This document shows positions 41,959 to 50,426 of a stretch of 64,000 nt of DNA, one piece after another. A program made the position numbers and the translations under genes. The notes below the pieces were generated by a model. It saw nothing but the letters and a program-made list of their open reading frames with translations, was not told where the DNA came from and ran no database searches. The first letter of the stretch is position 1. The number at the start of each line of letters is the position of its first letter. Location: NCBI RefSeq assembly GCF_026626335.1, contig NZ_JAPNTZ010000003.1, positions 496,001 through 560,000 on the forward strand. Direction: 5' to 3'. This DNA is from Paractinoplanes pyxinae (GTDB lineage Bacteria > Actinomycetota > Actinomycetes > Mycobacteriales > Micromonosporaceae).

Positions 41959-43104
41959 ATGCTCGCCGGAGATCTTTACGCCTTTCAGGACCTGCTTTCG
42001 AGCGACGAGGCCGCCGTGGTGGAGCGGGTGCGCGCCTTCCTCGACGACGAGGTCGTGCCCATCGCCAACGACTGCTGGCAGCGCGCCGAGTTCCCGACCC
42101 AGCTGATCAAGAAGTACGCCGACCTCGGGATCGCCGGTCGCGAGGGCTCGTCGTCGCTGCTCAACGGCTGGCTCGCGCTCGAGATGGCCCGGGCCGACGC
42201 GTCGATGGCCACCTTTTACGGCGTGCACGCCGGGCTGGCCATGGGCAGCATCACCATGTGCGGCTCGCCCGAGCAGCGGGAGCGCTGGCTGCCCGCGATG
42301 GCCACGTTCGATCAGGTGGGAGCGTTCGCCCTGACCGAGCCGACCGGTGGCTCCGATGTGGCGGCCGGCCTGCGCACGACGGCCCGCCGCGAGGGCGACG
42401 AGTGGGTGCTCGACGGCGAGAAGCGCTGGATCGGCAACGCGACGTTCGCCGACCTTGTTGTCGTGTGGGCCCGCGACGAGGCCGACAACCAGGTCAAAGG
42501 CTTTGTCGTACGCGGTGACGCCCCCGGTTATGAGGCCAGCAAGATCGAGAACAAGATCGCCCTGCGTACCGTGCAGAACGCCGACATCCGCCTGACCGGG
42601 GTGCGCGTGCCCGAGGCGGACCGGCTGCAGAACGCGAACAGCTTCAAGGACACGGCGAAGGTGCTGCGGCAGACCCGCAGCGGCGTGGCCTGGGAAGCGG
42701 TGGGCGTGATGCTCGCGGCGTACGAGATCGCTCTGAACTACTCCAAGGAGCGCGAGCAGTTCGGCCGCCCGATCGCCAAGTTCCAGCTGGTGCAGGACCT
42801 GCTGGTCCGCATGCTGGGCAACGTGACCGGCGCGCTCGGCATGTGCGTGCGGCTGGCCCAGCTGCAGGACGCGGGCCAGTACCGCGACGAGCACTCCGCG
42901 CTGGCCAAGGCCTACTGCACGACCCGCATGCGCGAGGTGGTCGGCTGGGCCCGCGAACTGCTGGCCGGCAACGGCATCGTCCTCGACTACAACATCGGCC
43001 GCTTCGTCGCCGACGCCGAGGCCCTGTATTCGTACGAGGGCACCCGCGAAATCAACACCCTGATCGTGGGCCGCGCCATCACCGGAGAGAGCGCCTTCGT
43101 CTAG
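41959..43104 (+). CDS. Acyl-CoA dehydrogenase (glutaryl-CoA dehydrogenase-like)
   Basis: A 381-residue FAD enzyme that oxidises acyl-CoA at the alpha-beta bond. Signatures: GAFALTEPTGGSDVAAG, GEKRWIGNATFAD, SKEREQFGRPIAKFQLVQ and the C-terminal SYEGTREINTLIVGRAITG, where the Glu is at the position of the catalytic base in glutaryl-CoA dehydrogenases. The chain length and GTREINTLIVGR end are those of the glutaryl/short-chain branch, but the true substrate could be another dicarboxyl- or branched acyl-CoA. It is a lone gene downstream of the palindrome with a normal ribosome site. Confidence 0.9.
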   Translation: MLAGDLYAFQDLLSSDEAAVVERVRAFLDDEVVPIANDCWQRAEFPTQLIKKYADLGIAGREGSSSLLNGWLALEMARADASMATFYGVHAGLAMGSITMCGSPEQRERWLPAMATFDQVGAFALTEPTGGSDVAAGLRTTARREGDEWVLDGEKRWIGNATFADLVVVWARDEADNQVKGFVVRGDAPGYEASKIENKIALRTVQNADIRLTGVRVPEADRLQNANSFKDTAKVLRQTRSGVAWEAVGVMLAAYEIALNYSKEREQFGRPIAKFQLVQDLLVRMLGNVTGALGMCVRLAQLQDAGQYRDEHSALAKAYCTTRMREVVGWARELLAGNGIVLDYNIGRFVADAEALYSYEGTREINTLIVGRAITGESAFV

Positions 43105-43184
43105 AGGAAAGTACTCAGGGGAATCGCTCCCTTGCATTGAGTAGTCACTCTGCAGAAGGGGGTTGTCGTCTTCTAGGGGTCCTT

Positions 43185-43730
43185 ATGGCGATTCGTCGAA
43201 CGGCGTCGGGTCGGCCGCCCGGCTTCGGAGCTTCGCTGATCTTCCAGCAGCGACAGGTCCGCCAGGAGTTCGCCGACATCGACCGCCAACAGCACATCGA
43301 ATTGCTGCGGCTCGCCATCGACAACCCGGAACTGATTGAAGTTCTCAGCCCGGCCACGGCGGCGGGCAAGCATGCCCGGCACGAATTGTATGCGAACCTG
43401 ATGATGATGTATTGGCTCGCCATCTGGGAGTTGGGCGAGATCGACGATGAAGAACTTCGTGCGATGGCAGCGGAAATGTTCACCGGTGATGTGGCGCGAC
43501 TCTGGTGGGGCCGGGTGGGCGATAAGTGGATCGGAACCCGCGCGAAGGCTGAGCGGCGGCGTTTCGTTGCCATCATCGCGACTGAGCATGCACGAGCCGA
43601 ATCAAGTTCGCAGGCCGCCCGCTTGCGTCTGCAAGGCCGGCCCGCTCGGTGGATAGTTGCCGGTCTGATCCTCGGCGGCGCTGCGGCGGCGATGGCACAC
43701 CGTTTCGCAAGTCGCGCTACGGCCGGGTGA
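43185..43730 (+). CDS. DUF6082-like protein
   Basis: A 181-residue protein with ATG 43185. Residues 30-130 are helical with the pattern NPELIEVLSPATAAGKHARHELYANLMMMYW split in the family as LYANLMMMYWLAIWELGEI and RMWGRVGDKW-like (here ARLWWGRVGDKW). A C-terminal hydrophobic helix (WIVAGLILGGAAAAMAHRF, about 155-173) may anchor it. This matches what I recall of the DUF6082 family of actinobacteria, often found near XRE/DUF397 genes. A DUF397 gene converges on it with a 14-bp overlap. Function unknown. Confidence 0.65.
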   Translation: MAIRRTASGRPPGFGASLIFQQRQVRQEFADIDRQQHIELLRLAIDNPELIEVLSPATAAGKHARHELYANLMMMYWLAIWELGEIDDEELRAMAAEMFTGDVARLWWGRVGDKWIGTRAKAERRRFVAIIATEHARAESSSQAARLRLQGRPARWIVAGLILGGAAAAMAHRFASRATAG

Positions 43731-43902
43731 ACCGATCGGATCGGACCTCTTTCAAGAATTGTTCCCAGGCCGCAGCCGAATAGGACAGGACTGCTCCGCC
43801 TGGGTTCTTGGAGTCACGCATCATGACCGTCTTTCCTTGATCTGCGAAAGCGATCTCCACACAAGCGCTGTTGGCCACCGAATAAGAGCTTTTCCGCCAC
43901 AT
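43717..43902 (-). CDS. DUF397 family protein
   Basis: A 61-residue protein. MWRKSSYSVANSACVEIAF then VMMRDSKNPGGAVLSYSAAAW and EQFLKEVRSD is a textbook DUF397 sequence. DUF397 proteins commonly pair with an XRE regulator (the BldB-like WhiJ systems of Streptomyces) and affect development, but no XRE gene is adjacent here, so it is an orphan. Start at ATG 43902 has no obvious ribosome site; a slightly longer N-terminus is possible. It overlaps the DUF6082-like gene by 14 bp, tail to tail. Confidence 0.82.
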   Translation of the reverse strand: MWRKSSYSVANSACVEIAFADQGKTVMMRDSKNPGGAVLSYSAAAWEQFLKEVRSDRFTRP

Positions 43903-44011
43903 GAGTGCGAGGTTACCGCCGCTACTCAGGGGTCGCTGTCGCTCGAACGGGGGAGCGAGACTCGCCTCACGTCGCTGGCCACCGCCGACGGACGGTGGAA
44001 AGGTGCTGACC

Positions 44012-46171
44012 ATGTGGGGGTGGGTGCGCCGGCGGGACCCGCGGCTGCTTGTCGTTCGGCGGGCGGTTCGGGTCACTCTGGTCGCCTGCCTGGGGTTCTA
44101 TCTGTGCCGGTATGTGATCGGCAGCGCGAACGCGGCGCCGTATGCGTTGTTCGGGGCGGTGGCGCTCGGGGCGCTGTCGCAGATTCCGGGGTCGCCCAAG
44201 CAGCGGGCGCGGACGCTCGTCGCCGTGTTGCCGGTGGGGTGGGCGCTGATCTCGCTCGGCACGCTGCTGTCGGTGAGCGACTGGGCGGCCGCGGCCGGCA
44301 TGTTCGTGCTCGGTTTCGCCGTCAGCTTCGTGGGGGTGGGCGGGCCCCGGTTGGTGGGGCTGGCCGCCGGGATGCAGCTGCTCTACATCCTTCCTTGTTT
44401 CCCGCCGTACGATCCGGGTTCGCTGCCCGAGCGGTTGGCGGGCATCACGCTCGCCGTGCTCCTGCTCGCCCTCGCCGAGCTCTCCGTGTGGCCCGACCCG
44501 GCGCCCACGCCGTACCGGCACCGGCTGGCCGACGCGGTCTCCGCCCTCGCCGCCTGCCTCGAAGCGCTGGCCGACGACTGGTCGGGCGACAAGACCGGCC
44601 GGGACCGGCTGGCCGCGCTGGTGCCCGAGGCGACCGAGGCGGCCGACGCCCTGCGGCCCTCGCACCTGCCGCCGATCGACCGGCCCGCCTCGGCCGGCCG
44701 CCACGACCGCGCCCTCTCGTCGGCCGCCGGCACCGCCCGGCTGCTGCTGGGCCGCGTGGTCGACCTGTACTTCTCGGCCGACCGCGAGGCGATCACCCGG
44801 TCGGCCGCCATCGATCTGCTCCGCACCACGGCCGGCTGTGTCGACGCCACCGGCGCCTGGCTGCGCGGGGACGGGCCGCTGCCCGACACCAACCTGGTCG
44901 CGGCGGCGATCACCGACTTCCGCGCGGCCCGCATGAACACCGACCCCAACGGGCTGCCGCCGGAGAGGCTGCGGCTGGGCGCGCTGGCGTTGTCGTTGGG
45001 GGAGTGGACGAAGACGCTGGTCGTGGCGGTGCGTATCGCGGCCGGGGAGCCACCCAAGCATCCGGATCCGACGCCGGTGACGGCCCGACCGGGGCAGTTC
45101 TGGTACGCGTACCGCCGCACCCCGGCTCTTTACTGGCACCGCCTGCGCGAAAACCTGACGCCGCGGTCCGTCGCCTTCCAGGGCGCTCTGCGGCTGGCCG
45201 CCGCGCTGGCCGTGGCCCGGCTGATCGCCGGCGCGCTCGACCTGTCGCACGGCTTCTGGGTGCTGCTGACGATCCTCACCGTGCTGCGCACCTCGGCCGC
45301 CGAGACCCGTTCGACGCTGCGGCCGGCGCTGGTCGGCACGGTCGCCGGCTCGGTCGTGGCCGCCCTGCTCCTGCTGCTCGGGGCCGACCCGCTCGTGTTC
45401 GCGATCGCCCTGCCGGTCGTGATGATCGCCGGGTTCGCGGCCGGCCCGCTGCTCGGGCTGGGCTGGTCGCAGGCGCTGTTCACGCTGGTCATCACCCTGA
45501 TCTTCGCTCAGGTCACGCCGGTCGACTGGCGGCTGGCCGAGCAGCGGGTGGCCGACGTGCTGCTCGGCGCCGTCGTAGGCGTGCTGGTCGGCCTGTTCGC
45601 GTGGCCTCGCGGCGGCGCGGGCGAGCTTCACCGCGCCACCGGCACGTTCCTGGCCTCGGCGGCCGAGGTGGTGCGCGAGACCATCGCCGTCATGGCCAAC
45701 GGCGCCACGCCGGGCAACGCGCTGGCCAAGGCGCGCTTCGCCGGTCAGCTGGCCGAGGCGTCGTTCGCCCTCTACCAGAGCGAACGGCACCCGGCGGCCA
45801 TGCTCGACTGGCAGGCCACGCTGGTCGCGGGCCACCACGCCGTACGCGGGGCGGAGGCGCTGGTGCGTTCGTGCCCCGCCGGTGGTCTGCTGCCGTGCGT
45901 CAACCAGCTCACCGCCCTGGCCGACGACGTGGCCACCTGCTACGACCGGTCGGCCGAGCGGCTGCTGCGCAACGAGACCCCGGCCCACCCGCCGGACCGC
46001 CCGCCGCCCCCGCGGTGGCCCGACGACCTGGGCCAGGATCTGTACGTGGTGGCCGACCTGCGCGCCTGGCTGGACGGCCTGCGCGAGGACCTGGCCAACA
46101 TCACCGGCCGTCCCGAACCGGGCGACGAGCTGCGCACCCGCGTCGCCCGGGTGGCCGACGGCGCGACCTGA
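44012..46171 (+). CDS. FUSC-family membrane protein
   Basis: A 719-residue integral membrane protein. It has two hydrophobic blocks, about 20-150 and about 395-535, each of some six helices, separated by a cytoplasmic helical region, and a long soluble C-terminus. The second block (LRLAAALAVARLIAGALDLSHGFWVLLTILTVL, core SHGFWVLLTILTVL) is the FUSC signature of the YccS/aromatic-acid-exporter group. The start is ATG 44012, eight bases after GGAAAGG. Substrates in actinobacteria are unknown; a role in efflux of aromatic or amphipathic compounds is inferred. Confidence 0.87.
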   Translation: MWGWVRRRDPRLLVVRRAVRVTLVACLGFYLCRYVIGSANAAPYALFGAVALGALSQIPGSPKQRARTLVAVLPVGWALISLGTLLSVSDWAAAAGMFVLGFAVSFVGVGGPRLVGLAAGMQLLYILPCFPPYDPGSLPERLAGITLAVLLLALAELSVWPDPAPTPYRHRLADAVSALAACLEALADDWSGDKTGRDRLAALVPEATEAADALRPSHLPPIDRPASAGRHDRALSSAAGTARLLLGRVVDLYFSADREAITRSAAIDLLRTTAGCVDATGAWLRGDGPLPDTNLVAAAITDFRAARMNTDPNGLPPERLRLGALALSLGEWTKTLVVAVRIAAGEPPKHPDPTPVTARPGQFWYAYRRTPALYWHRLRENLTPRSVAFQGALRLAAALAVARLIAGALDLSHGFWVLLTILTVLRTSAAETRSTLRPALVGTVAGSVVAALLLLLGADPLVFAIALPVVMIAGFAAGPLLGLGWSQALFTLVITLIFAQVTPVDWRLAEQRVADVLLGAVVGVLVGLFAWPRGGAGELHRATGTFLASAAEVVRETIAVMANGATPGNALAKARFAGQLAEASFALYQSERHPAAMLDWQATLVAGHHAVRGAEALVRSCPAGGLLPCVNQLTALADDVATCYDRSAERLLRNETPAHPPDRPPPPRWPDDLGQDLYVVADLRAWLDGLREDLANITGRPEPGDELRTRVARVADGAT

Positions 46172-46172
46172 C

Positions 46173-46889
46173 CTACTTCTTCAGGCGGCGGCTGCCGGCG
46201 TGCCAGTCCTCCGTCTTGCCGGGCTCGCTCGTCGTCACGCCGAACGACGGCAGCTGCGGCTGCTCGCGCAGGCTGCGCTTGAGCTCGGCGAACCCGGGGA
46301 ACCGGGCCAGCCCGACGACGTGGTCCCACAGCACCCCGGCCTGCTCCTCGTCGGGCAGCCGGCTGATCACCGGCCCGAAGAACGCGACACCGGCCGGCGG
46401 CTCGAAGTGCACGATCGGCGTGCCGACGTCCTTGCCGGTCAGCGCCAGCGCCTCGTCCGACTCGGCCTGGATCTCGGCGTCCCGCGACGTGTCGTCGAGG
46501 AACTCGGTGAGCGAGGACGGCAGCCCGGCCTCGGTGAGCGCGGCCGCGGCCAGCTCGGGGGCGCCCTGCCAGCCCGGCTCGCGCCCCTCGTCGGGGCCGG
46601 TCTCGAGGATGCGGGCGCCGTACGCGGCGTACAGCGGGCCGATCGCCTCACGACCGTGCTTCTCGCGCACGGCCGAGGCCACCCGCAGCAGCCGCAGGCC
46701 GGCCGTGTGCTGGGCCTCGTACTCCGGCGGGAAGTGGCTGTCGTAGTCGATGTGCGCGTTGATCAGCCGCAGCGAGATGAACCGCCAGTCGACGGTGTAG
46801 TCGCGCTGGGCCTGCACGATCCGGATCCACTTGCTGGTCATCCAGGCGAACGGGCAGATCGGGTCGAAGTAGAAGTTGATGTCAGCCAT
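46173..46889 (-). CDS. DsbA-fold, mycothiol-dependent nitroreductase-like protein
   Basis: A 238-residue DsbA-like thioredoxin-fold protein resembling mycobacterial Rv2466c. The N-terminal INFYFDPICPFAWMTSKWI holds the active-site position: Cys is present, but the partner Cys of CxxC is Ala, so it is a monothiol enzyme if active. The rest (HFPPEYEAQHTAGLRLLRVA, VGTPIVHFEPP with the cis-Pro loop) fits the family. Rv2466c uses mycothiol as reductant. ATG 46889 is preferred over 46925. It is third in the operon after an MFS exporter and an OYE enzyme (2-bp gap), suggesting a redox/detoxification role. Confidence 0.8.
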   Translation of the reverse strand: MADINFYFDPICPFAWMTSKWIRIVQAQRDYTVDWRFISLRLINAHIDYDSHFPPEYEAQHTAGLRLLRVASAVREKHGREAIGPLYAAYGARILETGPDEGREPGWQGAPELAAAALTEAGLPSSLTEFLDDTSRDAEIQAESDEALALTGKDVGTPIVHFEPPAGVAFFGPVISRLPDEEQAGVLWDHVVGLARFPGFAELKRSLREQPQLPSFGVTTSEPGKTEDWHAGSRRLKK

Positions 46890-46891
46890 GA

Positions 46892-47950
46892 TCAAGCCTC
46901 TCTCGGGTTCACGAAGTACGGCCACCGCCGCAGGTGGTCGATGAAGCGTTCACTCAGGCCGCCGTCCCGCAGATATTGCGCCGTCACGGGCAGCTTCGGG
47001 CTTTGGTAGGCAGGGTCGGCCGCCACCTGCCGGGGGAAGTCGCGCCGCAGGATGCCGGCCCGGCCGACGATCACGAAGTCGCAGCCCTCGTCCAGCATCT
47101 GCCGGGCCCGCCGGGCGCTCGTGATCTTGCCGGCCGCCCCGACCCGGACGCCCCGCCGGGGCAGGCTGGTGAACACGCTGAGCATGGTCCGTCCGCGGAA
47201 CGCTCCCGCCTGGACGATCTGGGCGGAGTCCCACAGGGCCAGGTCGAGATAGTCGATCAGCTCCCGATCGAGAATGTCCGCCGTGATCTCGCGCAGTTCC
47301 TCCAGGCGCAGCCCGTAGCGCTCGACCGACAGGCGCCAGCCGATCTGGAAGTCGGGCCCGCTGACCCGGCGGATGCCCTCGATCACCTCGAGGGTCAGCC
47401 GGGCCCGGTTCTCGGTGCTGCCGCCGTACTTGTCGGTGCGGTGGTTGAGCAGCGGCGACAGGAACTCCGAGAGGATCCAGCCGAAGGCGCCGTGCAGCGA
47501 GACACCGTCGAACCCGGCCCGCTCGGCCCGCAGCGCGGCGGCGATGAAGCTGTCCCGGATCCGTTCCACTTCTTCCGTTGTGAGGATGGAGGCCGGTGCC
47601 GGGATTCCCCCGATGGCCGGGTTGGCGCGGTGCCCGGCGTGGTGCAGCTGCACCGCCGACAGAGCGCCGCCCTCGCGGATCGCGGACGCCATTCCGGCCA
47701 GGCCGGCCACCTGAGCCTCGCTTTGAATGCCTAGCTGCCGTTCGTACGCGATCCCGCCCGCCTCGACATAGGTGGCGCCGGTCTGGATCAGCGCGTAGCC
47801 GCCCCGGGCGACCTGCTCCATCCAGTCCTGGTCGTATTTCGACGCGGACCCGTCGTGCTCGCTCTGCTGGTTGACGAGCGGCGCCAGCATGATGCGGTTG
47901 CGCAGGGCCGGCCCGTGCCGCAGGGGGAGCGGCTCGAACAGATCGGACAT
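46892..47950 (-). CDS. NADH:flavin oxidoreductase (Old Yellow Enzyme family)
   Basis: A 352-residue FMN TIM-barrel enzyme. It has VQLHHAGHRANP, FDGVSLHGAFGWILSEFLSP, the substrate-binding LNHRTDKYGGSTENRARL and the C-terminal phosphate-binding VGAAGKITSARRA and FVIVGRAG. The family reduces activated C=C bonds, including nitro compounds and quinones. The start overlaps the MFS stop (TGATG at 47948-47952), so it is coupled to the exporter gene. Together with the DsbA-like protein it forms a plausible xenobiotic or quinone detoxification operon controlled by the divergent MarR protein. Confidence 0.9.
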   Translation of the reverse strand: MSDLFEPLPLRHGPALRNRIMLAPLVNQQSEHDGSASKYDQDWMEQVARGGYALIQTGATYVEAGGIAYERQLGIQSEAQVAGLAGMASAIREGGALSAVQLHHAGHRANPAIGGIPAPASILTTEEVERIRDSFIAAALRAERAGFDGVSLHGAFGWILSEFLSPLLNHRTDKYGGSTENRARLTLEVIEGIRRVSGPDFQIGWRLSVERYGLRLEELREITADILDRELIDYLDLALWDSAQIVQAGAFRGRTMLSVFTSLPRRGVRVGAAGKITSARRARQMLDEGCDFVIVGRAGILRRDFPRQVAADPAYQSPKLPVTAQYLRDGGLSERFIDHLRRWPYFVNPREA

Positions 47951-49329
47951 CAGGCCGACCGCCGCGCGACGGCGAACAGGTTGAGCAGAAGACCGGCGAC
48001 CGCCACCGCGGTGACCAGGACGAGCCCGGGGCGGAAGCTGGTGAAACTGCCGGAGGCGGTGGCCGAGGCGACGAGCGTGCTGGTCACGGCGAGCATGAGG
48101 GCCATGCCGACCTGCGCGCTGGTCTGCACGAGCCCGGAGGCCAGCCCCTGCTCGGCGTCCGCGACCCCGTCGGTGGCCTGCGTCATGATCGTGCCGTAGC
48201 CGAACGCGAACGCGCCGCCGTTGAGCAGCATGGTCGGCAGCATCTGGACCAGGTAGTGGGGGTGGCTGCCCGCCGTGAGCAGGATCCACAGATAGCTGAG
48301 GGTCAGCAGCACCATCGAGACGGTGATCAGGCGAGCGGTTCCCCACGAGCTGACAAGCTTTCCCACGTACGGGGATCCTGCCACCACGACGAGGCCGAGC
48401 GGCAGCACCGCGAGCGCCACCTGCAGCGGTGTCCAGCGCAGGACGTCCTGCAGGTACAGCGTCATGATGAACTGAAAGCTCACGTACGAGCCCATCAGCG
48501 CGACCATGCTGGCGTTGGCCCGGACGATCGATCCCGTGCGCAGGATGCCGAGCCGGACGAGCGGGTGCCGCACGCGATTCTCGATCAGCACGAAGCCGGC
48601 CAGGAGCGCCACGGACGGGATCAGCAGCAGCCAGCTGGTCGTGACCACCGCGTACACAGTCAGCAGCATGCCCGCGGTTAGGGTGACCGCACCGCCCAGA
48701 TCCGGCCGGCCGGAGGCCGCGGGCTTGTCCCGCGCGATCAGCAGCAGGCCGCCGACCAGCGCGGCCAGGGCGAGCGGGACGGGGACGAGGAAGTTCCAGC
48801 GCCAGCCGATGTTGGTCAGCACGCCGCCCAGCAGCAGGCCGGACGAAAAGCCGCTGGCGCTGAACGCGGTGAAGATGGCCAGCGCCCGGTTGCGGGCCGG
48901 CCCCTCGGGAAACGTCGTGGTGAGGATCGACAGGGCGGTCGGCGCGGTGAACGCGGCGGCCAGACCTTTGACGAACCGGGTGGCGATCAGCAGGCCGCCG
49001 TCGTCGACGAGGCCGCCGATCAGCGACGCGACGGTGAACACGGCCACCGCGACCAGGAAGACCCGGCGTCGGCCGAGCAGGTCGGCGGTGCGGCCGCCGA
49101 GCAGCAGCAGGCCGCCGAAGCCGAGCACGTAGCCGTTGACCACCCACTGCAGCGAGGTGGTGGACAGGCCGAGCTCGGCGCCGATGGACGGCAGGGCCAC
49201 GCCGATGTTCGAGATGTCGAGCCCGTCCAGGAACACGACGATGCAGAGCACCGCCAGGACGCCCCACAGCCGTAACGACCAGCCGACCTGTGGGTTGACG
49301 CCGGTAAAACCGGTTTCAGTGGTTGTCAT
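47950..49329 (-). CDS. MFS drug-efflux transporter (DHA2-like)
   Basis: A 459-residue major facilitator with at least 12 helices. Motifs: LDGLDISNIGVALPSIGAELG in helix 1 (core DGLDISNIGVALP), GRTADLLGRRRVFL between helices 2 and 3, and GFSSGLLLGGVLTNIGWRWNF in helix 5 (motif C-like). This is a QacA/EmrB-type exporter of toxic compounds by proton antiport. ATG 49329 lies 98 bp from the MarR start; an ATG at 49359 overlaps the operator sites and is less likely. It is the first gene of the MFS-OYE-DsbA operon. Confidence 0.9.
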   Translation of the reverse strand: MTTTETGFTGVNPQVGWSLRLWGVLAVLCIVVFLDGLDISNIGVALPSIGAELGLSTTSLQWVVNGYVLGFGGLLLLGGRTADLLGRRRVFLVAVAVFTVASLIGGLVDDGGLLIATRFVKGLAAAFTAPTALSILTTTFPEGPARNRALAIFTAFSASGFSSGLLLGGVLTNIGWRWNFLVPVPLALAALVGGLLLIARDKPAASGRPDLGGAVTLTAGMLLTVYAVVTTSWLLLIPSVALLAGFVLIENRVRHPLVRLGILRTGSIVRANASMVALMGSYVSFQFIMTLYLQDVLRWTPLQVALAVLPLGLVVVAGSPYVGKLVSSWGTARLITVSMVLLTLSYLWILLTAGSHPHYLVQMLPTMLLNGGAFAFGYGTIMTQATDGVADAEQGLASGLVQTSAQVGMALMLAVTSTLVASATASGSFTSFRPGLVLVTAVAVAGLLLNLFAVARRSA

Positions 49330-49343
49330 GCCGAGGAAGTTAC

Positions 49344-49370
49344 ATGCACATGCATTCAATGCGCACGCAT
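49344..49370. promoter_or_regulatory. Tandem MarR-type operator sites
   Basis: Two near-palindromic 12-bp boxes, ATGCACATGCAT (49344-49355) and ATGCGCACGCAT (49359-49370), lie 15 bp apart between the MFS start (49329) and the MarR start (49428). Each has matching ATGC/GCAT ends; they differ at three positions. This is the layout of two dimer-binding sites overlapping the promoter of the MFS operon. Confidence 0.65.
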
Positions 49371-49427
49371 AAGAGTTGTAAGTAACAGATGCGCGGGCAT
49401 GGAGCTGTCGGTGAGTAGGATGCAGGC

Positions 49428-49868
49428 ATGGAGGGTGAGAGCTGCCTGGTCGACCGCTGGCGGACGCTGCTGTCCAGCTACAACGGGGTCGCCTCCCACC
49501 TCGAACGCGCGCTGCAGGAACGGCACGGCCTCACGCTGAGTGAGTTCGAGACGCTGGACCGTCTCGCCGAGGCCTTGGACAAGCCCCGCATGCAAGAGCT
49601 GGCCGCCGCCATGTACCTGAGCCAGTCGGCCCTGTCGCGCACAGTGGCCCGCCTGGAAAAGGGCGGCCTCGTCGAGCGCATCCACTGCGTGGCCGACCGC
49701 CGCGGCGTGGTCGTCGAGCTGACCGAGGCCGGCCGCCTACGCCACAACGAGGCCCGAGCCACCCACCTGGCCGTCCTGGCCGAACACCTCAACGACATGC
49801 CGGCCCGCCCCACCCTCAGCAACGAGGTCAGCCCCCAGGCAGCCGACACCCCCGTGGGCTCGGCCTGA
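49428..49868 (+). CDS. MarR-family transcriptional regulator
   Basis: A 146-residue winged-helix regulator. The HTH core is MQELAAAMYLSQSALSRTVARLEKGGLVER, seen here in parts as LAAAMYLSQSALSRTVARLE, and the wing is RIHCVADRRGVVVELTEAG. The single cysteine in the wing (HCVADRR) could be a redox switch as in some oxidant-sensing MarR proteins. It diverges from the MFS-OYE-DsbA operon and likely represses it through the tandem sites at 49344-49370. The last 20 residues are Pro/Ala-rich and unconserved. Confidence 0.88.
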   Translation: MEGESCLVDRWRTLLSSYNGVASHLERALQERHGLTLSEFETLDRLAEALDKPRMQELAAAMYLSQSALSRTVARLEKGGLVERIHCVADRRGVVVELTEAGRLRHNEARATHLAVLAEHLNDMPARPTLSNEVSPQAADTPVGSA

Positions 49869-50278
49869 ACCACTACGAGGGCTGCACCTGGAAAGGCAGG
49901 CACCGCCACGCCTTCGTGGCCCTGCATCATCTGGATTCATTGCCCAGCGCCGGAATGACTCTCCACCGGCTGCTACACGGCGAACCCACCTCGACAACGA
50001 GCGGTCGTGCAACGGATGGACCGGAACAGCCTTACTTCGACGCCTGCAAGCCCTTGCTAGCCCGCCTCATCGGCAGTCGCGCGGTATCCCGAGGCCAGTG
50101 CCAGTCCCGGGTCGCGCGTCCCGGCATGACGATCAGCGACCGCCAGGCCGAGGCTGACGACTGGGCGATTCCCGGGCACTGGGAAGGCGAAATGTCCATC
50201 GCCGACAACGGCGGTCCGCCATCGGACATGGCGGCAACGGGAACGCCAACGGCCTGCTTCGCCAGTCCCAACGGCTGA
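49865..50278 (+). pseudogene. Transposase debris from two IS families in one open frame
   Basis: One open frame of 138 codons, without its own start, contains two unrelated pieces. At the left NHYEGCTWKGRHRHAFVALH resembles the C-terminal end of IS701-type transposases (typically NHYEGRTWxGWHHH). At about 50150-50190 DRQAEADDWAIPGHWEGEM resembles the IS30-family catalytic-core start (EDRAVPGHWEGDL). Sequence between and after is not protein-like. The two relics were brought together by deletion or nested insertion. No terminal repeats are recognisable. Confidence 0.6.
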
Positions 50279-50426
50279 CCCCCAGGAATGGAACCCCCCA
50301 GACCGCCGGCCAGCAGCAGTGTTGCAACGACCTGGAATCCGGCGGGATGGCGCGGCCCGGTTCCAGAAACGGTCGAATTCTCGGATAAACGGGCGGCCGA
50401 CCGTCGGCTCGACCAGGCTTGACGGG

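Noticed and set aside
43112..43143. TACTCA/TGAGTA hairpin after the acyl-CoA dehydrogenase as a terminator
   Set aside because: The stem is short and interrupted and no T-run follows; may be chance.
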